A DNA stretch of 53,182 nt. It comes from Gemmatimonadota bacterium. GTDB taxonomy: Bacteria > Gemmatimonadota > Gemmatimonadetes > Longimicrobiales > RSA9. Shown here one piece after another: positions 1 through 8,248 of this stretch (the stretch's first letter is position 1; every line of letters begins with the position of its first letter). A program made the translations under genes and the position numbers. Under the pieces are notes generated by a model. That model saw only the letters and a program-made list of their open reading frames with translations. It searched no databases and was not told the DNA's origin. The stretch spans positions 1-53,182 of the forward strand of contig JBDLIA010000011.1 of assembly GCA_039715185.1 (NCBI GenBank), written 5' to 3'.

Positions 1-283
1 CTAGCAGGTCGCTGAAAAAGGGTAGCGAGCCGCGTTGGGAGCGCCACGGGGTCGGCTGCGAGGCGGCGCGACGACGCGATACCGTTGCGTATCGGGGAGG
101 AGCGCTAACGACGTCGGACGACCCCGTGCCGCCCCAACCCGAAGGGAGCAGGGGGGTTGCGGGATCCAGCGTTCGTCTCTCCTCGTCGCCATAGCTTAGG
201 CTATGCCTCCTCGTCGTTCCTGCCCTGGACGCCCGCAAGCCCCCTGCTCGCGGCCGCACTCCCCTTTTTCAGCGACCTGCTAG
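1..283. mobile_element. 275-bp nested palindromic element with CTAG duplication (MITE-like)
   Basis: Non-coding element bounded by CTAG at 1-4 and 280-283. Its terminal inverted repeats are perfect over 18 bp (5-22, CAGGTCGCTGAAAAAGGG, and its complement at 262-279). Two large hairpin arms lie inside. Arm A pairs 34-54 with 119-138 and is tipped by a small hairpin (77-82/89-94). Arm B pairs 146-163 with 232-249 with one mismatch and is tipped by CATAGC-TTAG-GCTATG (191-206). The whole can fold as a three-way junction. No convincing protein is encoded. A 4-bp CTAG duplication fits the IS5-type target habit, so a transposase-dependent miniature element is likely (inference). The right repeat supplies the 3' end of engB. 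Confidence 0.72.
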
Positions 284-898
284 CAGGTGCGCGAGAGTCG
301 CCAGCAGCTCCTCTCGACCCTCCCCGGTGACGGAAGAGAACCCCAGGACCTGCTCCTCGTCCACCCCGAGCACCCGTGCCGCCGCTTGCTCGGCGTCCTT
401 GCGACTGGCGCGCGGGATCTTGTCCATTTTGGTCGCGACAACCAGCACTGGCACGCCGATCGCGCCCAGGAACTCGGTCATGCGCCGATCGTCCGCGGTG
501 GGAGGCCGCCGGGCGTCGACCAACTGGATGACCCCGCGGAGCAGCCGCGACCCGCCCAGATACCGGTCGATCGCTTCGCCCCAGGCCTCCCGCACCGCGT
601 CCGGGACCTTGGCGTAGCCGAATCCGGGCAGGTCGACGAGGTGAAAGGCGATGGCGCGCTCACCGTCCGGCTCGTCGTCCAGCGCACGCACGCGGTAGAA
701 GTTTATCTCCCTGGTCTTACCCGGACGGGCCGACACGCGTGCCATCTGGGTACGGGTGCGCCCCAACAGGCGATTGATCAGGCTGGATTTGCCGACGTTC
801 GAGCGGCCGGCGAAGGCGACCTGGGACAGCGGCTCGGAGGGTGCGGCTCCACCGGTGGCGGCGATGGCGCCATCGAACTCTACGGACAGGATGCGCAT
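269..898 (-). CDS. engB: Ribosome biogenesis GTP-binding protein EngB/YsxC
   Basis: GTPase of the TrmE-Era-EngA-EngB class needed for maturation of the large ribosomal subunit; 209 residues, the usual size. The G1 P-loop GRSNVGKSS is at residues 31-39. It is followed by the switch I region around KTREIN, the G3 motif DLPGFG and the G4 motif TKMD. The start is an ATG at 898, 46 bp after the clpX stop, on the same strand. The 3' end is odd: the last residues (LAGR) and the TGA stop are read from the CTAG and terminal inverted repeat of the palindromic element at 1-283, so the insertion appears to have rewritten the C-terminal tip. The G domain is intact and the protein should be functional. Confidence 0.95.
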   Translation of the reverse strand: MRILSVEFDGAIAATGGAAPSEPLSQVAFAGRSNVGKSSLINRLLGRTRTQMARVSARPGKTREINFYRVRALDDEPDGERAIAFHLVDLPGFGYAKVPDAVREAWGEAIDRYLGGSRLLRGVIQLVDARRPPTADDRRMTEFLGAIGVPVLVVATKMDKIPRASRKDAEQAAARVLGVDEEQVLGFSSVTGEGREELLATLAHLLAGR

Positions 899-944
899 CG
901 GGGGGTGGCCGCGCCGCTCGCGAAGTCGGCGCGGCGAGTCGGCT

Positions 945-2183
945 TCAGGCCTCGCGCTTGGTCTGTTCGGGGTGCAACACCAGCAGCGGCGGAATGGCGT
1001 CCGTTACGGCCTCCTGCGTGACGACAACCTCGCGTACGTCTTCGCGCGAAGGCAGGTCGAACATGACGTCGCGCATGAGCTCTTCGAGCACCGCCCGCAG
1101 GCCGCGGGCGCCGGTGCCGCGCACGATGGCCTTGCGGGCGATCGCGCGCAGGGCGTCGGCGTCGAAGGTGAGGCCAACGGTCTCCAGCTCGAACATCTTC
1201 TGGTACTGCTTCACCAGCGCGTTCTTGGGCTCCTGGAGGATGCGCACGAGGGCGTCCTCGTCGAGAGACTGCAGGTTCACCATCGCGGGCAGCCGCCCAA
1301 CCAGCTCCGGAATCAGGCCGAAGCGCAGGAGATCCTCGGGCTCGACGCCCACGAACGGATCGTCAGTCTCCGCGCCTTGCTCCACGTCTTCGCCCACGAA
1401 GCCGATGCGGCGCTTGCCCACGCGGGAGCCGATGATCTTCTCCAGGCCGTCGAAGGCGCCCCCGCAGATGAACAGGATGTTGCGCGTGTTGATCTGGATG
1501 TATTCCTGCTGTGGGTGCTTGCGCCCTCCCTGCGGCGGGACCGAGGCGACCGTGCCCTCCAGGATCTTCAGCAGCGCCTGCTGCACTCCCTCGCCCGAAA
1601 CGTCACGGGTGATGCTCGGGTTCTCCGACTTCCGCGCGATCTTGTCGATTTCGTCTATGTAGACGATGCCGCGCTCGCATTCGGCGATGTTGAAGTCTCC
1701 GGCCTGAAGCAGGCGGACGAGGATGTTCTCCACGTCTTCGCCCACGTAGCCGGCTTCGGTGAGCGTGGTGGCGTCGGCGATCGTGAACGGGACCTGCAGG
1801 ATGCGAGCGAGCGTCTGCGCCAGCAGGGTCTTGCCGACGCCCGTGGAGCCCAGCAGAAGGATGTTCGACTTCTCGATCTCCACGTCGTCCAGCTGTCCGT
1901 GGTGATTGACCCGCTTGTAATGGTTGTAGACCGCAACGGACAACGACTTCTTGGCCTCTTCCTGGCCGATCACATACTCGTCCAGGACGTCCTTGATTTC
2001 CTGGGGCACGGGTAGCGTCGGGACGGCCTCGGCCGCCTCGCGCTCCTCTTCCTCCGCCAGGATCTCGTTACAGAGCGAAACGCACTCATTGCAGATGTAG
2101 ACCGATGGACCGGAGATGAACTTCTTCACCGCGTCCTTGGACTTCCCGCAAAACGAACATCTCAGGTGCTTGTCGCTCGGCAT
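945..2183 (-). CDS. clpX: ATP-dependent Clp protease ATP-binding subunit ClpX
   Basis: AAA+ unfoldase that feeds substrates to ClpP; 412 residues, typical length. The N-terminal zinc-binding domain uses C9, C12, C31 and C34. The Walker A motif reads [12 protein letters not shown] and Walker [12 protein letters not shown]. The pore loop GYVGED and the arginine-rich sensor region are present. The open frame extends far upstream, but the zinc finger fixes the start at the ATG at 2183 ([13 protein letters not shown]). The gene lies 5 bp downstream of clpP in the standard clpP-clpX order, directly after tig upstream, so tig-clpP-clpX-engB is probably one transcript. Confidence 0.97.
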   Translation of the reverse strand: MPSDKHLRCSFCGKSKDAVKKFISGPSVYICNECVSLCNEILAEEEEREAAEAVPTLPVPQEIKDVLDEYVIGQEEAKKSLSVAVYNHYKRVNHHGQLDDVEIEKSNILLLGSTGVGKTLLAQTLARILQVPFTIADATTLTEAGYVGEDVENILVRLLQAGDFNIAECERGIVYIDEIDKIARKSENPSITRDVSGEGVQQALLKILEGTVASVPPQGGRKHPQQEYIQINTRNILFICGGAFDGLEKIIGSRVGKRRIGFVGEDVEQGAETDDPFVGVEPEDLLRFGLIPELVGRLPAMVNLQSLDEDALVRILQEPKNALVKQYQKMFELETVGLTFDADALRAIARKAIVRGTGARGLRAVLEELMRDVMFDLPSREDVREVVVTQEAVTDAIPPLLVLHPEQTKREA

Positions 2184-2188
2184 GGCCT

Positions 2189-2815
2189 CTACTCGCTGTT
2201 GCGCTTGCCGTTCTCGATTCCCACCACGTCCGCGCGCTTCGATACGACGTTGTCGATGATCCCGTACTCGAGGGCCTCTTCCGGGCTCATGAAGCGGTCC
2301 CGATCCACGTCGTCGGCGATCTTCGCGACGTCCTGGCCGGTGTGCTTGGACAGGATCTGGTTCAGGCGCTCGCGCGCGTACAGGATCTCCTTCGCCTGGA
2401 TCTCGATGTCCGCCGCCGTCCCCTGGGCGCCAGAAGAAGGCTGGTGGATCATGATGCGCGAGTTGGGCAGCGCGCTGCGCTTGCCCTCCTCTCCCGCCGC
2501 GAGCAGGACGGCGCCCATCGACGCCGCGATTCCCACGCACATGGTCGCTACCGGGGCGCTCAGGTACTGGATCGTGTCGTAGATGCCCAGGCCCGCGTAG
2601 ACGCTACCACCCGGCGAGTTGACGTAAAGATAAATGTCACGCTCGGGATTGTCTGCCTGCAAGAAAAGAAGCTGCGCGATGACGATGTTGGCAACGTTGT
2701 CATCGATCGGAGTGCCGAGGAAGATGATCCGGTCCATCAGCAGGCGGCTGAAGATGTCGTAGCTCCGCTCGCCCCTGCTGGTGCGTTCGATCACGTACGG
2801 CGGGTAAATCGGCAT
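2189..2815 (-). CDS. clpP: ATP-dependent Clp protease proteolytic subunit ClpP
   Basis: Serine peptidase forming the tetradecameric chamber of ClpXP/ClpAP; 208 residues. The catalytic triad is visible as S99 (GIAASMGA), H124 (MIHQPSSG) and D173 (DRDRF). The start ATG at 2815 is preceded by GAGGAG and then CTAG, so the start context reads SD-CTAG-ATG. That makes it a natural, unoccupied version of the sites used by the palindromic elements in the ATP synthase operon. It is 65 bp downstream of tig and 5 bp upstream of clpX. Confidence 0.97.
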   Translation of the reverse strand: MPIYPPYVIERTSRGERSYDIFSRLLMDRIIFLGTPIDDNVANIVIAQLLFLQADNPERDIYLYVNSPGGSVYAGLGIYDTIQYLSAPVATMCVGIAASMGAVLLAAGEEGKRSALPNSRIMIHQPSSGAQGTAADIEIQAKEILYARERLNQILSKHTGQDVAKIADDVDRDRFMSPEEALEYGIIDNVVSKRADVVGIENGKRNSE

Positions 2816-2880
2816 CTAGCTCCTCGTCTCGTTTTCCGTCACGCGGTCCACTGCCGACGGCGGCATCCCCACCACCTCCG

Positions 2881-4167
2881 TCACTCCCCAGCGGGCTCGA
2901 TCTCGACCTCGGACCGGGCCGCAAGCCAGCCGAACACCTTCTCCTCGGTCAGCGCGTCGCCGATGGCGTCGAGCCGTCCGGCCTTCTTCAACTCCCTTCG
3001 GACCTGCGCCGAGGTCCGATTGTTCCGCTCGGCGATCTCCGAGAGACGCGCATCGACCTCGACCTCGGACGCCCGCAGGCCCTCGGAATCCGCCAAGCGC
3101 TCCAGGATCAGCATGCGCTTGATGGCCCTCTCCGCGGCGGGCCTGGCGGCCTGTCGGATCTGCTCGAGTTGCTCCGGATCAGCGTCATCGGAAGCCGGCA
3201 CGAGCCCCGCTACGTAGCGGTCGATCATCGTGTTCGGGACGTCGAAGGCGTTGGCCTCGATGATCCGCTCGATGAGCTGCTGATGGACCGCCCTGTCCGC
3301 CTCCCGGTCGGCCTCCACGACGAGGTCCTCGCGGACGCGGGCGCGCAGGTCCTCGATCGAGTCGAAGTCGCCCACCGCCTGGGCGAACGCGTCGTCGGCT
3401 TCGGGCACGTCCGGCCGGCGGGCCGCGACGAGCTCGAGCCGGATGCGTCGCTCCTCCTTAGCCTGGACGTCCGCCGTGCCCGCGGCGTCACCGGGATCCG
3501 CGCCGGCGGCGATGAGAAACTCCCCGCTGCCACCGATCTCCAACGAGCGGATGGCCTCCTCTACGTCCGGCAGCGCTTGCTGGCGCCCCAGGATAACCTC
3601 GTAACCCCGCGTTTCGCCTTCGACGCCCTCGTCGTCCAGCGGCGTGATGCGCACGAATGTGACGTCGCCGTCCGCGCCGGAGCCTTCCTCGATCGGTTCC
3701 CAAGTGGCCTGCTCGTCGCGCAGACGCTGCAGCACGCGTTCGACCTCTTCCTCGCCCACTCCCACGCTCGGGCGACGCACCGAGAATCCCCCCGATCGGG
3801 CGATCTCGATCTCGGGCCGCACGTCGAATTGCACGTCGAAGGTCAGATCGGCGCCCTCGTCGTAGCGCACGTTGCCCACCGCCGCTTCGCTGATCGGCTC
3901 CAGCCCATGCTCGGCGAGCGCTTCCCGGTACGCTTTCTCCATCATGCGTTCGACCACGCGCTCCCGAATGGTGGCGCCGTAGTGCCGCTCGACCACGTTG
4001 GCCGGTACGTGGCCCTTACGGAAGCCGGGCATCCTGACGGATGCCGTTATGGAACGCGCCACGGCCTTGCGCTCGCGAGAGACGCGCTCGGCGGGCACGG
4101 TGATGGTCAGCCGACGAGCCCACGAGCCCGGCTCCTCGACGGCGACCTTCAGTTCAGTCGTGGACAC
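2881..4167 (-). CDS. tig: Trigger factor (ribosome-associated chaperone and prolyl isomerase)
   Basis: Chaperone that binds nascent chains at the ribosome exit tunnel; about 428 residues, as in the family. The N-terminal ribosome-binding domain carries the signature MPGFRKGHVP. The middle FKBP-like domain follows (around GDVTFVRITPLDDEG), then a helical C-terminal arm. I chose the GTG at 4167 because the preceding GAGGA is well placed and the family motif (KVAVEEPGSWARRLT) follows closely. An in-frame GTG at 4185 would add six residues. It sits 82 bp downstream of a tRNA-Leu gene and upstream of clpP and clpX, a common order. Confidence 0.95.
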   Translation of the reverse strand: MSTTELKVAVEEPGSWARRLTITVPAERVSRERKAVARSITASVRMPGFRKGHVPANVVERHYGATIRERVVERMMEKAYREALAEHGLEPISEAAVGNVRYDEGADLTFDVQFDVRPEIEIARSGGFSVRRPSVGVGEEEVERVLQRLRDEQATWEPIEEGSGADGDVTFVRITPLDDEGVEGETRGYEVILGRQQALPDVEEAIRSLEIGGSGEFLIAAGADPGDAAGTADVQAKEERRIRLELVAARRPDVPEADDAFAQAVGDFDSIEDLRARVREDLVVEADREADRAVHQQLIERIIEANAFDVPNTMIDRYVAGLVPASDDADPEQLEQIRQAARPAAERAIKRMLILERLADSEGLRASEVEVDARLSEIAERNNRTSAQVRRELKKAGRLDAIGDALTEEKVFGWLAARSEVEIEPAGE

Positions 4168-4249
4168 GCATCCTCGAAGCACCACTGCCGCGCGCCCACG
4201 CGGGTCGGTGCCTGGTCGATTGAGAGACGGCGCGACGCGCCGAGTGTCA

Positions 4250-4331
4250 TGCGAAAGGGGGGACTCGAACCCCCACGGGCAAGCCCACGAGATCCTAAAT
4301 CTCGCGCGTCTACCAGTTCCGCCACTTTCGC
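4250..4331 (-). tRNA. tRNA-Leu, anticodon TAG
   Basis: Class II tRNA of 82 nt read on the minus strand. The acceptor stem GCGAAAG pairs with CTTTCGC. The anticodon stem CGAGA/TCTCG encloses the loop TTTAGGA, so the anticodon is TAG (reads CUA and related leucine codons). A long variable arm and a GGTTCGAGTCC T-arm are present. The discriminator base is A and CCA is not encoded. It lies between htrA and tig in the same orientation. Confidence 0.95.
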
Positions 4332-4424
4332 TCGGGGTCCCAAAATCTACGAGACCGGAAAATCGGGATCAACCGACGATCCCGGCTGGAACGTTGCCGA
4401 CACGAGCGTCCGCTGCTCCTCGCC

Positions 4425-4462
4425 CGCTGAATGCCATCGACACTTCTGTTACGGTGCCCTAG
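4425..4462. repeat. Truncated copy of the 160-bp CTAG palindromic element
   Basis: About 38 bp starting CGCTGAATGCCATCGA and ending in CTAG match the right end of the complete element at 30043-30210 with a few substitutions. The left part is missing or unrecognisable. The terminal CTAG (4459-4462) contains the htrA stop codon (TAG on the minus strand). Confidence 0.7.
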
Positions 4463-5994
4463 GGCATCCGCAGATTGGCGATGCGCAGGATGCCGCCCGG
4501 GGCCTCGAGCTCCAACGAGGCGATGTCCCCGGAGGTGACCCGGCGCAGGTTGGCGGTCGCCTCCCGCGCGGTCGCAACCGCGGCGCCGTCGATCGACACG
4601 ATGCGCATGCCCACGAACACCCCGCGGCGATCGGCTGGTCCGAAACCGATCACCTCCTCCACTATCGCGCTGCGCCGAGGGTAGCCGAACTGATCGGCCT
4701 CCTCCGCTGTCGCGTCGCCGATGCGCAAGCCGAGCGCCTCGGCTCCCCTGCGTCGCCCGAGCCCATTCCCGTTTGTGGTGGACGGCTCCGCGGCGACGCT
4801 CGGCGCTTCGGTGAGTTTCACGAAGACGGACAGCGGCTCGCCGTAGCGGATGAGGTCGATGCGCACCTCGTCGCCCGGCCGGTTCTGGGCGACCAGCCGC
4901 TGCAGCTCGCCGACCCGCTCCACGGGCCGCCCCTCGATGCCGATGATCACGTCGTGGGGCCTCACCCCCGCCGCATCGGCCGGGGAGTCTTCCGACAGTT
5001 GACTCACCACCACGCCGCGGATGTCCGGCAGACCGTAAACCTCCGCGTCTTCGGGCGTGACCTCCTGGACGTTGATCCCGAGCAGCGCGCGGCGCACGCG
5101 CCCGTGCTCGACCAGGTCGCGCATGACGCGGCGCGCCAGGTTGATCGGAATCGCGAAGCCGTAGCCCTCGTAGCGGCCGGTCGAGCTGGAGATGGCGGTA
5201 TTGATGCCCACGACCTCTCCGCGGAGGTTGATGAGCGGCCCGCCGGAGTTGCCGGGGTTGATGACCGCGTCGGTCTGCAGGAAGTCCTCGATCGCGAAGC
5301 CCGCGTCGTCCTGGAGGCTGGCTCGCAGGATGGACAGCGGGCGGCCCTTCGCGCTGATGATACCGCTGGTAACGGTGAAGTCGAGGCTCGAGCTGCCTAT
5401 TCCAGGGTTGCCGAACGCCAGCACCCACTCGCCCACGCGGGCCGCGTCGGAGTCTCCGAGCGGCGCCGCCGGGACGTCGTCGACGTCGATCTTCACCAAG
5501 GCGATGTCGGTCGTCGGGTCGGTGCCGACGATGACGCCATCGTACTCACGCTTGTTGCTCAGGATCACCAGCAACGCGTCGGCGCCCTGGACCACGTGGT
5601 TGTTGGTGAGAATGAAGCCGTCCGAGGAGACGATGAAGCCGGTGCCCCCCGCTACTTCGAGCCGCGGCTCTTCTTCATTCTGGGAGCGGAACAGCGTGCG
5701 CTGAGGGCGGCTTACCCCGCGCTCGGCGCGTATGCGGACCACGGCGGGGGTGATCCTGTCCGCGATCGACGGGAAGGCCGCTCCCAGCTCGCTGGCCCGG
5801 CGCACTGCGTCGGGATTCATCTCCTCGGGCGCGGGCGCCGTGAATGTCGTGTCCAGGGCTTCGGCCAACGACGCGCTGCGGCGCAGGTCCGGGATGTCTC
5901 GGGCGCGCCCGAGCAACCCGTTCGCGAACAGCAGGCCCAGCGCGAACGCGCCCACGAGGAGCGCCAGGGCCAGCCAGCGGTTACGTATCACCAT
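4459..5994 (-). CDS. Trypsin-like periplasmic serine protease with two PDZ domains (HtrA/DegP family)
   Basis: Envelope protein quality-control protease, 511 residues. An N-terminal hydrophobic segment (about residues 7-26) works as a signal anchor. The protease triad is H133 (TNNHVV), D163 (TTDIALVK) and S250 (NPGNSGGPL). PDZ1 begins near residue 310 (LLGINVQEV) and a second PDZ-like domain fills the C terminus. Downstream of dnaK on the same strand, separated by 147 bp with a hairpin. The stop codon is part of the CTAG that borders a truncated palindromic element, so the very C terminus may have been shaped by that insertion. DegP, DegQ and DegS cannot be told apart here. Confidence 0.92.
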   Translation of the reverse strand: MVIRNRWLALALLVGAFALGLLFANGLLGRARDIPDLRRSASLAEALDTTFTAPAPEEMNPDAVRRASELGAAFPSIADRITPAVVRIRAERGVSRPQRTLFRSQNEEEPRLEVAGGTGFIVSSDGFILTNNHVVQGADALLVILSNKREYDGVIVGTDPTTDIALVKIDVDDVPAAPLGDSDAARVGEWVLAFGNPGIGSSSLDFTVTSGIISAKGRPLSILRASLQDDAGFAIEDFLQTDAVINPGNSGGPLINLRGEVVGINTAISSSTGRYEGYGFAIPINLARRVMRDLVEHGRVRRALLGINVQEVTPEDAEVYGLPDIRGVVVSQLSEDSPADAAGVRPHDVIIGIEGRPVERVGELQRLVAQNRPGDEVRIDLIRYGEPLSVFVKLTEAPSVAAEPSTTNGNGLGRRRGAEALGLRIGDATAEEADQFGYPRRSAIVEEVIGFGPADRRGVFVGMRIVSIDGAAVATAREATANLRRVTSGDIASLELEAPGGILRIANLRMP

Positions 5995-6045
5995 GCTCCG
6001 AATCTAGCGGATAGGTCCTGCCTTCGGCACCGCCGAATACGGCAA

Positions 6046-6075
6046 GAGCCGGTCCGAAAACCTCCGGACCGGCTC
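6046..6075 (-). terminator. Hairpin between dnaK and htrA
   Basis: A perfect 11-bp stem (GAGCCGGTCCG, 6046-6056, with its complement at 6065-6075) and an 8-nt loop lie after the dnaK stop. Only a weak T run follows on the minus strand, so it could be an attenuator or an mRNA-stabilising hairpin rather than a full terminator. Confidence 0.45.
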
Positions 6076-6141
6076 GATCTCGCCGCGTCTGCACGGCCCG
6101 ACGCTCCCGACCCTCCCAGACGGGCGGGCGGGCGGGCGGAA

Positions 6142-8073
6142 TTAACTCTCCTCTTCGACGATTTCGTAGTCGGCTTCGACCACGTCTTCCTCCTCGCCGC
6201 CGGAGGGCTCCTCGGCGCCCTCTTCCACCGGCGCCTCGGCCTCGGCCTCCGCGGACTCCGCCTCCGCGGCCTGCGCCTGGTAGACCTGCTGGCCGGCCGC
6301 GCTGAAGGCCTGCATCAGCTCGTCGCGAGCCGCCGCGAGCTCGCCGGCCTCGTCCTGCTTGAGCGCCTTCTTGGCCCTCTCCACCGCGGCGTCCAGCTTC
6401 TCCTTGATGTCGCCGTCCAGCTTCTCGCCCCACTCGCCCAGGTCCTTTTCCACCTGATAGACCAACGAGTCGAGCTGGTTGCGCGTCTCCACGCGCTCCT
6501 TGAACTGCCGATCCTCATCGGCGTGCGATTCGGCCTCGGACACCATGCGGTCGATCTCGTTGTCGGAAAGGCCGCTCGACGCCTCGATGCGGATCTTCTG
6601 CTCCTTGCCCGTGGCGCGGTCCTTGGCGGTCACGTGCAGGATGCCGTTGGCGTCGATGTCGAAGGTCACCTCTACCTGGGGCATCCCCCTCGGTGCCGGC
6701 GGAATCCCGGTCAGCTGGAACTTGCCGATGGTCTTGTTCTGCATGGCCATCGGCCGCTCGCCCTGCAGCACGTGGATCTCCACGGTCGTCTGATTGTCCT
6801 CGGCCGTGGAGAACGTCTCCGCCTTCTTGGTCGGGATGGTGGTGTTGCGCGTGATCAGCGCCGTCATCACGCCGCCCAGCGTCTCGATCCCCAGAGACAG
6901 CGGCGTGACGTCCAGAAGCAGGACGTCCTTCACGTCGCCCGCCAGGACGCCGCCCTGGATCGCCGCGCCGACGCCCACCACCTCGTCGGGGTTGACGCCT
7001 TTGTGCGGCTCCTTGCCGAAGAACTCTTTCACCACCTCCTGGACCTTCGGCATGCGCGTGGATCCGCCCACCAGGATCACCTCGTCCACCTGGTCGGGCT
7101 TCAGACCCGCGTCCTCCAGCGCCTTCTTCATCGGCTCGATGGTGCGCTGCACCAGGTCTTCGACCAGCTGCTCGAACCTGGCGCGCGATAGAGACACGTT
7201 GAGGTGCTTGGGGCCCTCCTGGGTGGCCGTGATGAACGGCAGGTTGATATCCGTCGACATGGTGGTCGACAGCTCCATCTTGGCCTTCTCCGAGGCCTCC
7301 TTGAGGCGCTGCAGGGCCATGGGATCCTTGGACAGGTCTATGCCCTGGTCCTTCTTGAATTCCTCCACCAGCCAGTCGATCACGCGCTGGTCGAAGTCGT
7401 CCCCGCCCAGGTGGGTGTCTCCGTTGGTGGCCTTCACCTCGAAGACGCCGTCACCCAACTCCAGGATCGAGATGTCGTAGGTTCCGCCGCCCAGGTCGTA
7501 GACGGCGATCAACTCGTCCTTCTTCTTGTCGAGTCCGTACGCCAGCGCGGCCGCGGTGGGCTCGTTGATGATCCTGAGCACGTCCAGGCCCGCGATCTTG
7601 CCCGCGTCCTTTGTGGCCTGCCGCTGCGAATCATCGAAGTACGCCGGCACGGTGATGACCGCCTGCGTGACGTCGTGCCCCAGATAGTCTTCCGCCGTCT
7701 GCTTCATCTTCTGCAGAGTCATCGCAGAAATCTCCGGCGGCGAAAACGTCTTGTCGGCGTTGGGAACGTGCACCTCGACGCGCCCCTGGCTGTCGGTGCG
7801 CACGTCGTAGGGCACCTTGCCTATTTCGTCGCGCACCTCCGAGCCGCGCCGACCCATGAACCGCTTGATCGAGAAGATCGTGTTGGTGGGGTTGGTGATC
7901 GCCTGACGCCGGGCTACCTGGCCTACGAGGCGCTCTCCGTCCTTGGTGAACGCGACCACCGACGGAGTCGTACGGCCGCCCTCGGAGTTCGGGATCACCA
8001 CCGGATCCCCGCCCTCCATGACCGCCACCACCGAGTTCGTGGTGCCCAGGTCTATGCCGATCACCTTCGCCAT
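6142..8073 (-). CDS. dnaK: Molecular chaperone DnaK (Hsp70)
   Basis: ATP-dependent chaperone, 643 residues. The start [14 protein letters not shown] is canonical, preceded by AGGGGA eight bases upstream. The ATPase domain shows the phosphate motif [19 protein letters not shown] and the GGSTRMP segment. The substrate-binding domain begins after [16 protein letters not shown]. The C-terminal tail is acidic and Glu/Ala-rich and ends in EEES, as usual. No grpE or dnaJ is adjacent. No CIRCE element (HrcA operator) is seen upstream; instead a sigma-54-like sequence is present at 8149-8164. Confidence 0.98.
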   Translation of the reverse strand: MAKVIGIDLGTTNSVVAVMEGGDPVVIPNSEGGRTTPSVVAFTKDGERLVGQVARRQAITNPTNTIFSIKRFMGRRGSEVRDEIGKVPYDVRTDSQGRVEVHVPNADKTFSPPEISAMTLQKMKQTAEDYLGHDVTQAVITVPAYFDDSQRQATKDAGKIAGLDVLRIINEPTAAALAYGLDKKKDELIAVYDLGGGTYDISILELGDGVFEVKATNGDTHLGGDDFDQRVIDWLVEEFKKDQGIDLSKDPMALQRLKEASEKAKMELSTTMSTDINLPFITATQEGPKHLNVSLSRARFEQLVEDLVQRTIEPMKKALEDAGLKPDQVDEVILVGGSTRMPKVQEVVKEFFGKEPHKGVNPDEVVGVGAAIQGGVLAGDVKDVLLLDVTPLSLGIETLGGVMTALITRNTTIPTKKAETFSTAEDNQTTVEIHVLQGERPMAMQNKTIGKFQLTGIPPAPRGMPQVEVTFDIDANGILHVTAKDRATGKEQKIRIEASSGLSDNEIDRMVSEAESHADEDRQFKERVETRNQLDSLVYQVEKDLGEWGEKLDGDIKEKLDAAVERAKKALKQDEAGELAAARDELMQAFSAAGQQVYQAQAAEAESAEAEAEAPVEEGAEEPSGGEEEDVVEADYEIVEEES

Positions 8074-8148
8074 GTGCTTTCCCCTGTGTCAGTCGAAAAC
8101 CGCCGCGACAAGCGACGGTCGTAAGCATCCGGAGCCGCCTTCGCGAAG

Positions 8149-8164
8149 TGCAACGCCCATGCCA
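8149..8164 (-). promoter_or_regulatory. Candidate sigma-54 (-24/-12) promoter upstream of dnaK
   Basis: Read on the minus strand the sequence is TGGCATGGGCGTTGCA, matching the sigma-54 consensus TGGCACR-N4-TTGCW at every constrained position except one (T for C), with exact GG-to-GC spacing. It lies about 76 bp upstream of the dnaK start. A chance match in 53 kb of GC-rich DNA is not excluded. Confidence 0.35.
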
Positions 8165-8183
8165 GGGTTTGCCCCCCGTTTCG

Positions 8184-8228
8184 CGCCAATCCGGCGCATG
8201 CGACGGAACCTGCCCTGCCGGATTGGCG
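8184..8228. terminator. 12-bp inverted repeat between the TPR gene and dnaK
   Basis: CGCCAATCCGGC (8184-8195) is repeated inverted at 8217-8228 with a 21-nt loop. It lies just after the stop of the TolB/TPR gene on the minus strand. No T run follows, so factor-independent termination is uncertain. Confidence 0.35.
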
Positions 8229-8248
8229 GGCTTGGCGGCGCGTCGGGC

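Noticed and set aside
1-192. Open frame reading through the palindromic element at the window start
   Set aside because: It has no homology-like features and runs across paired hairpin arms; the element is better explained as non-coding.
6119-6139. Short GGGC repeats after dnaK as a tandem repeat or G-quadruplex
   Set aside because: Only about four short units; could be chance in GC-rich intergenic DNA. No functional claim made.
3169-7191. Very long plus-strand open frame (over 1,300 codons) across tig, htrA and dnaK
   Set aside because: It is antisense to three well-supported genes; the low stop frequency comes from high GC and the codon pattern of the real genes. Its translation is rich in Arg, His, Gly and Asp without domains.
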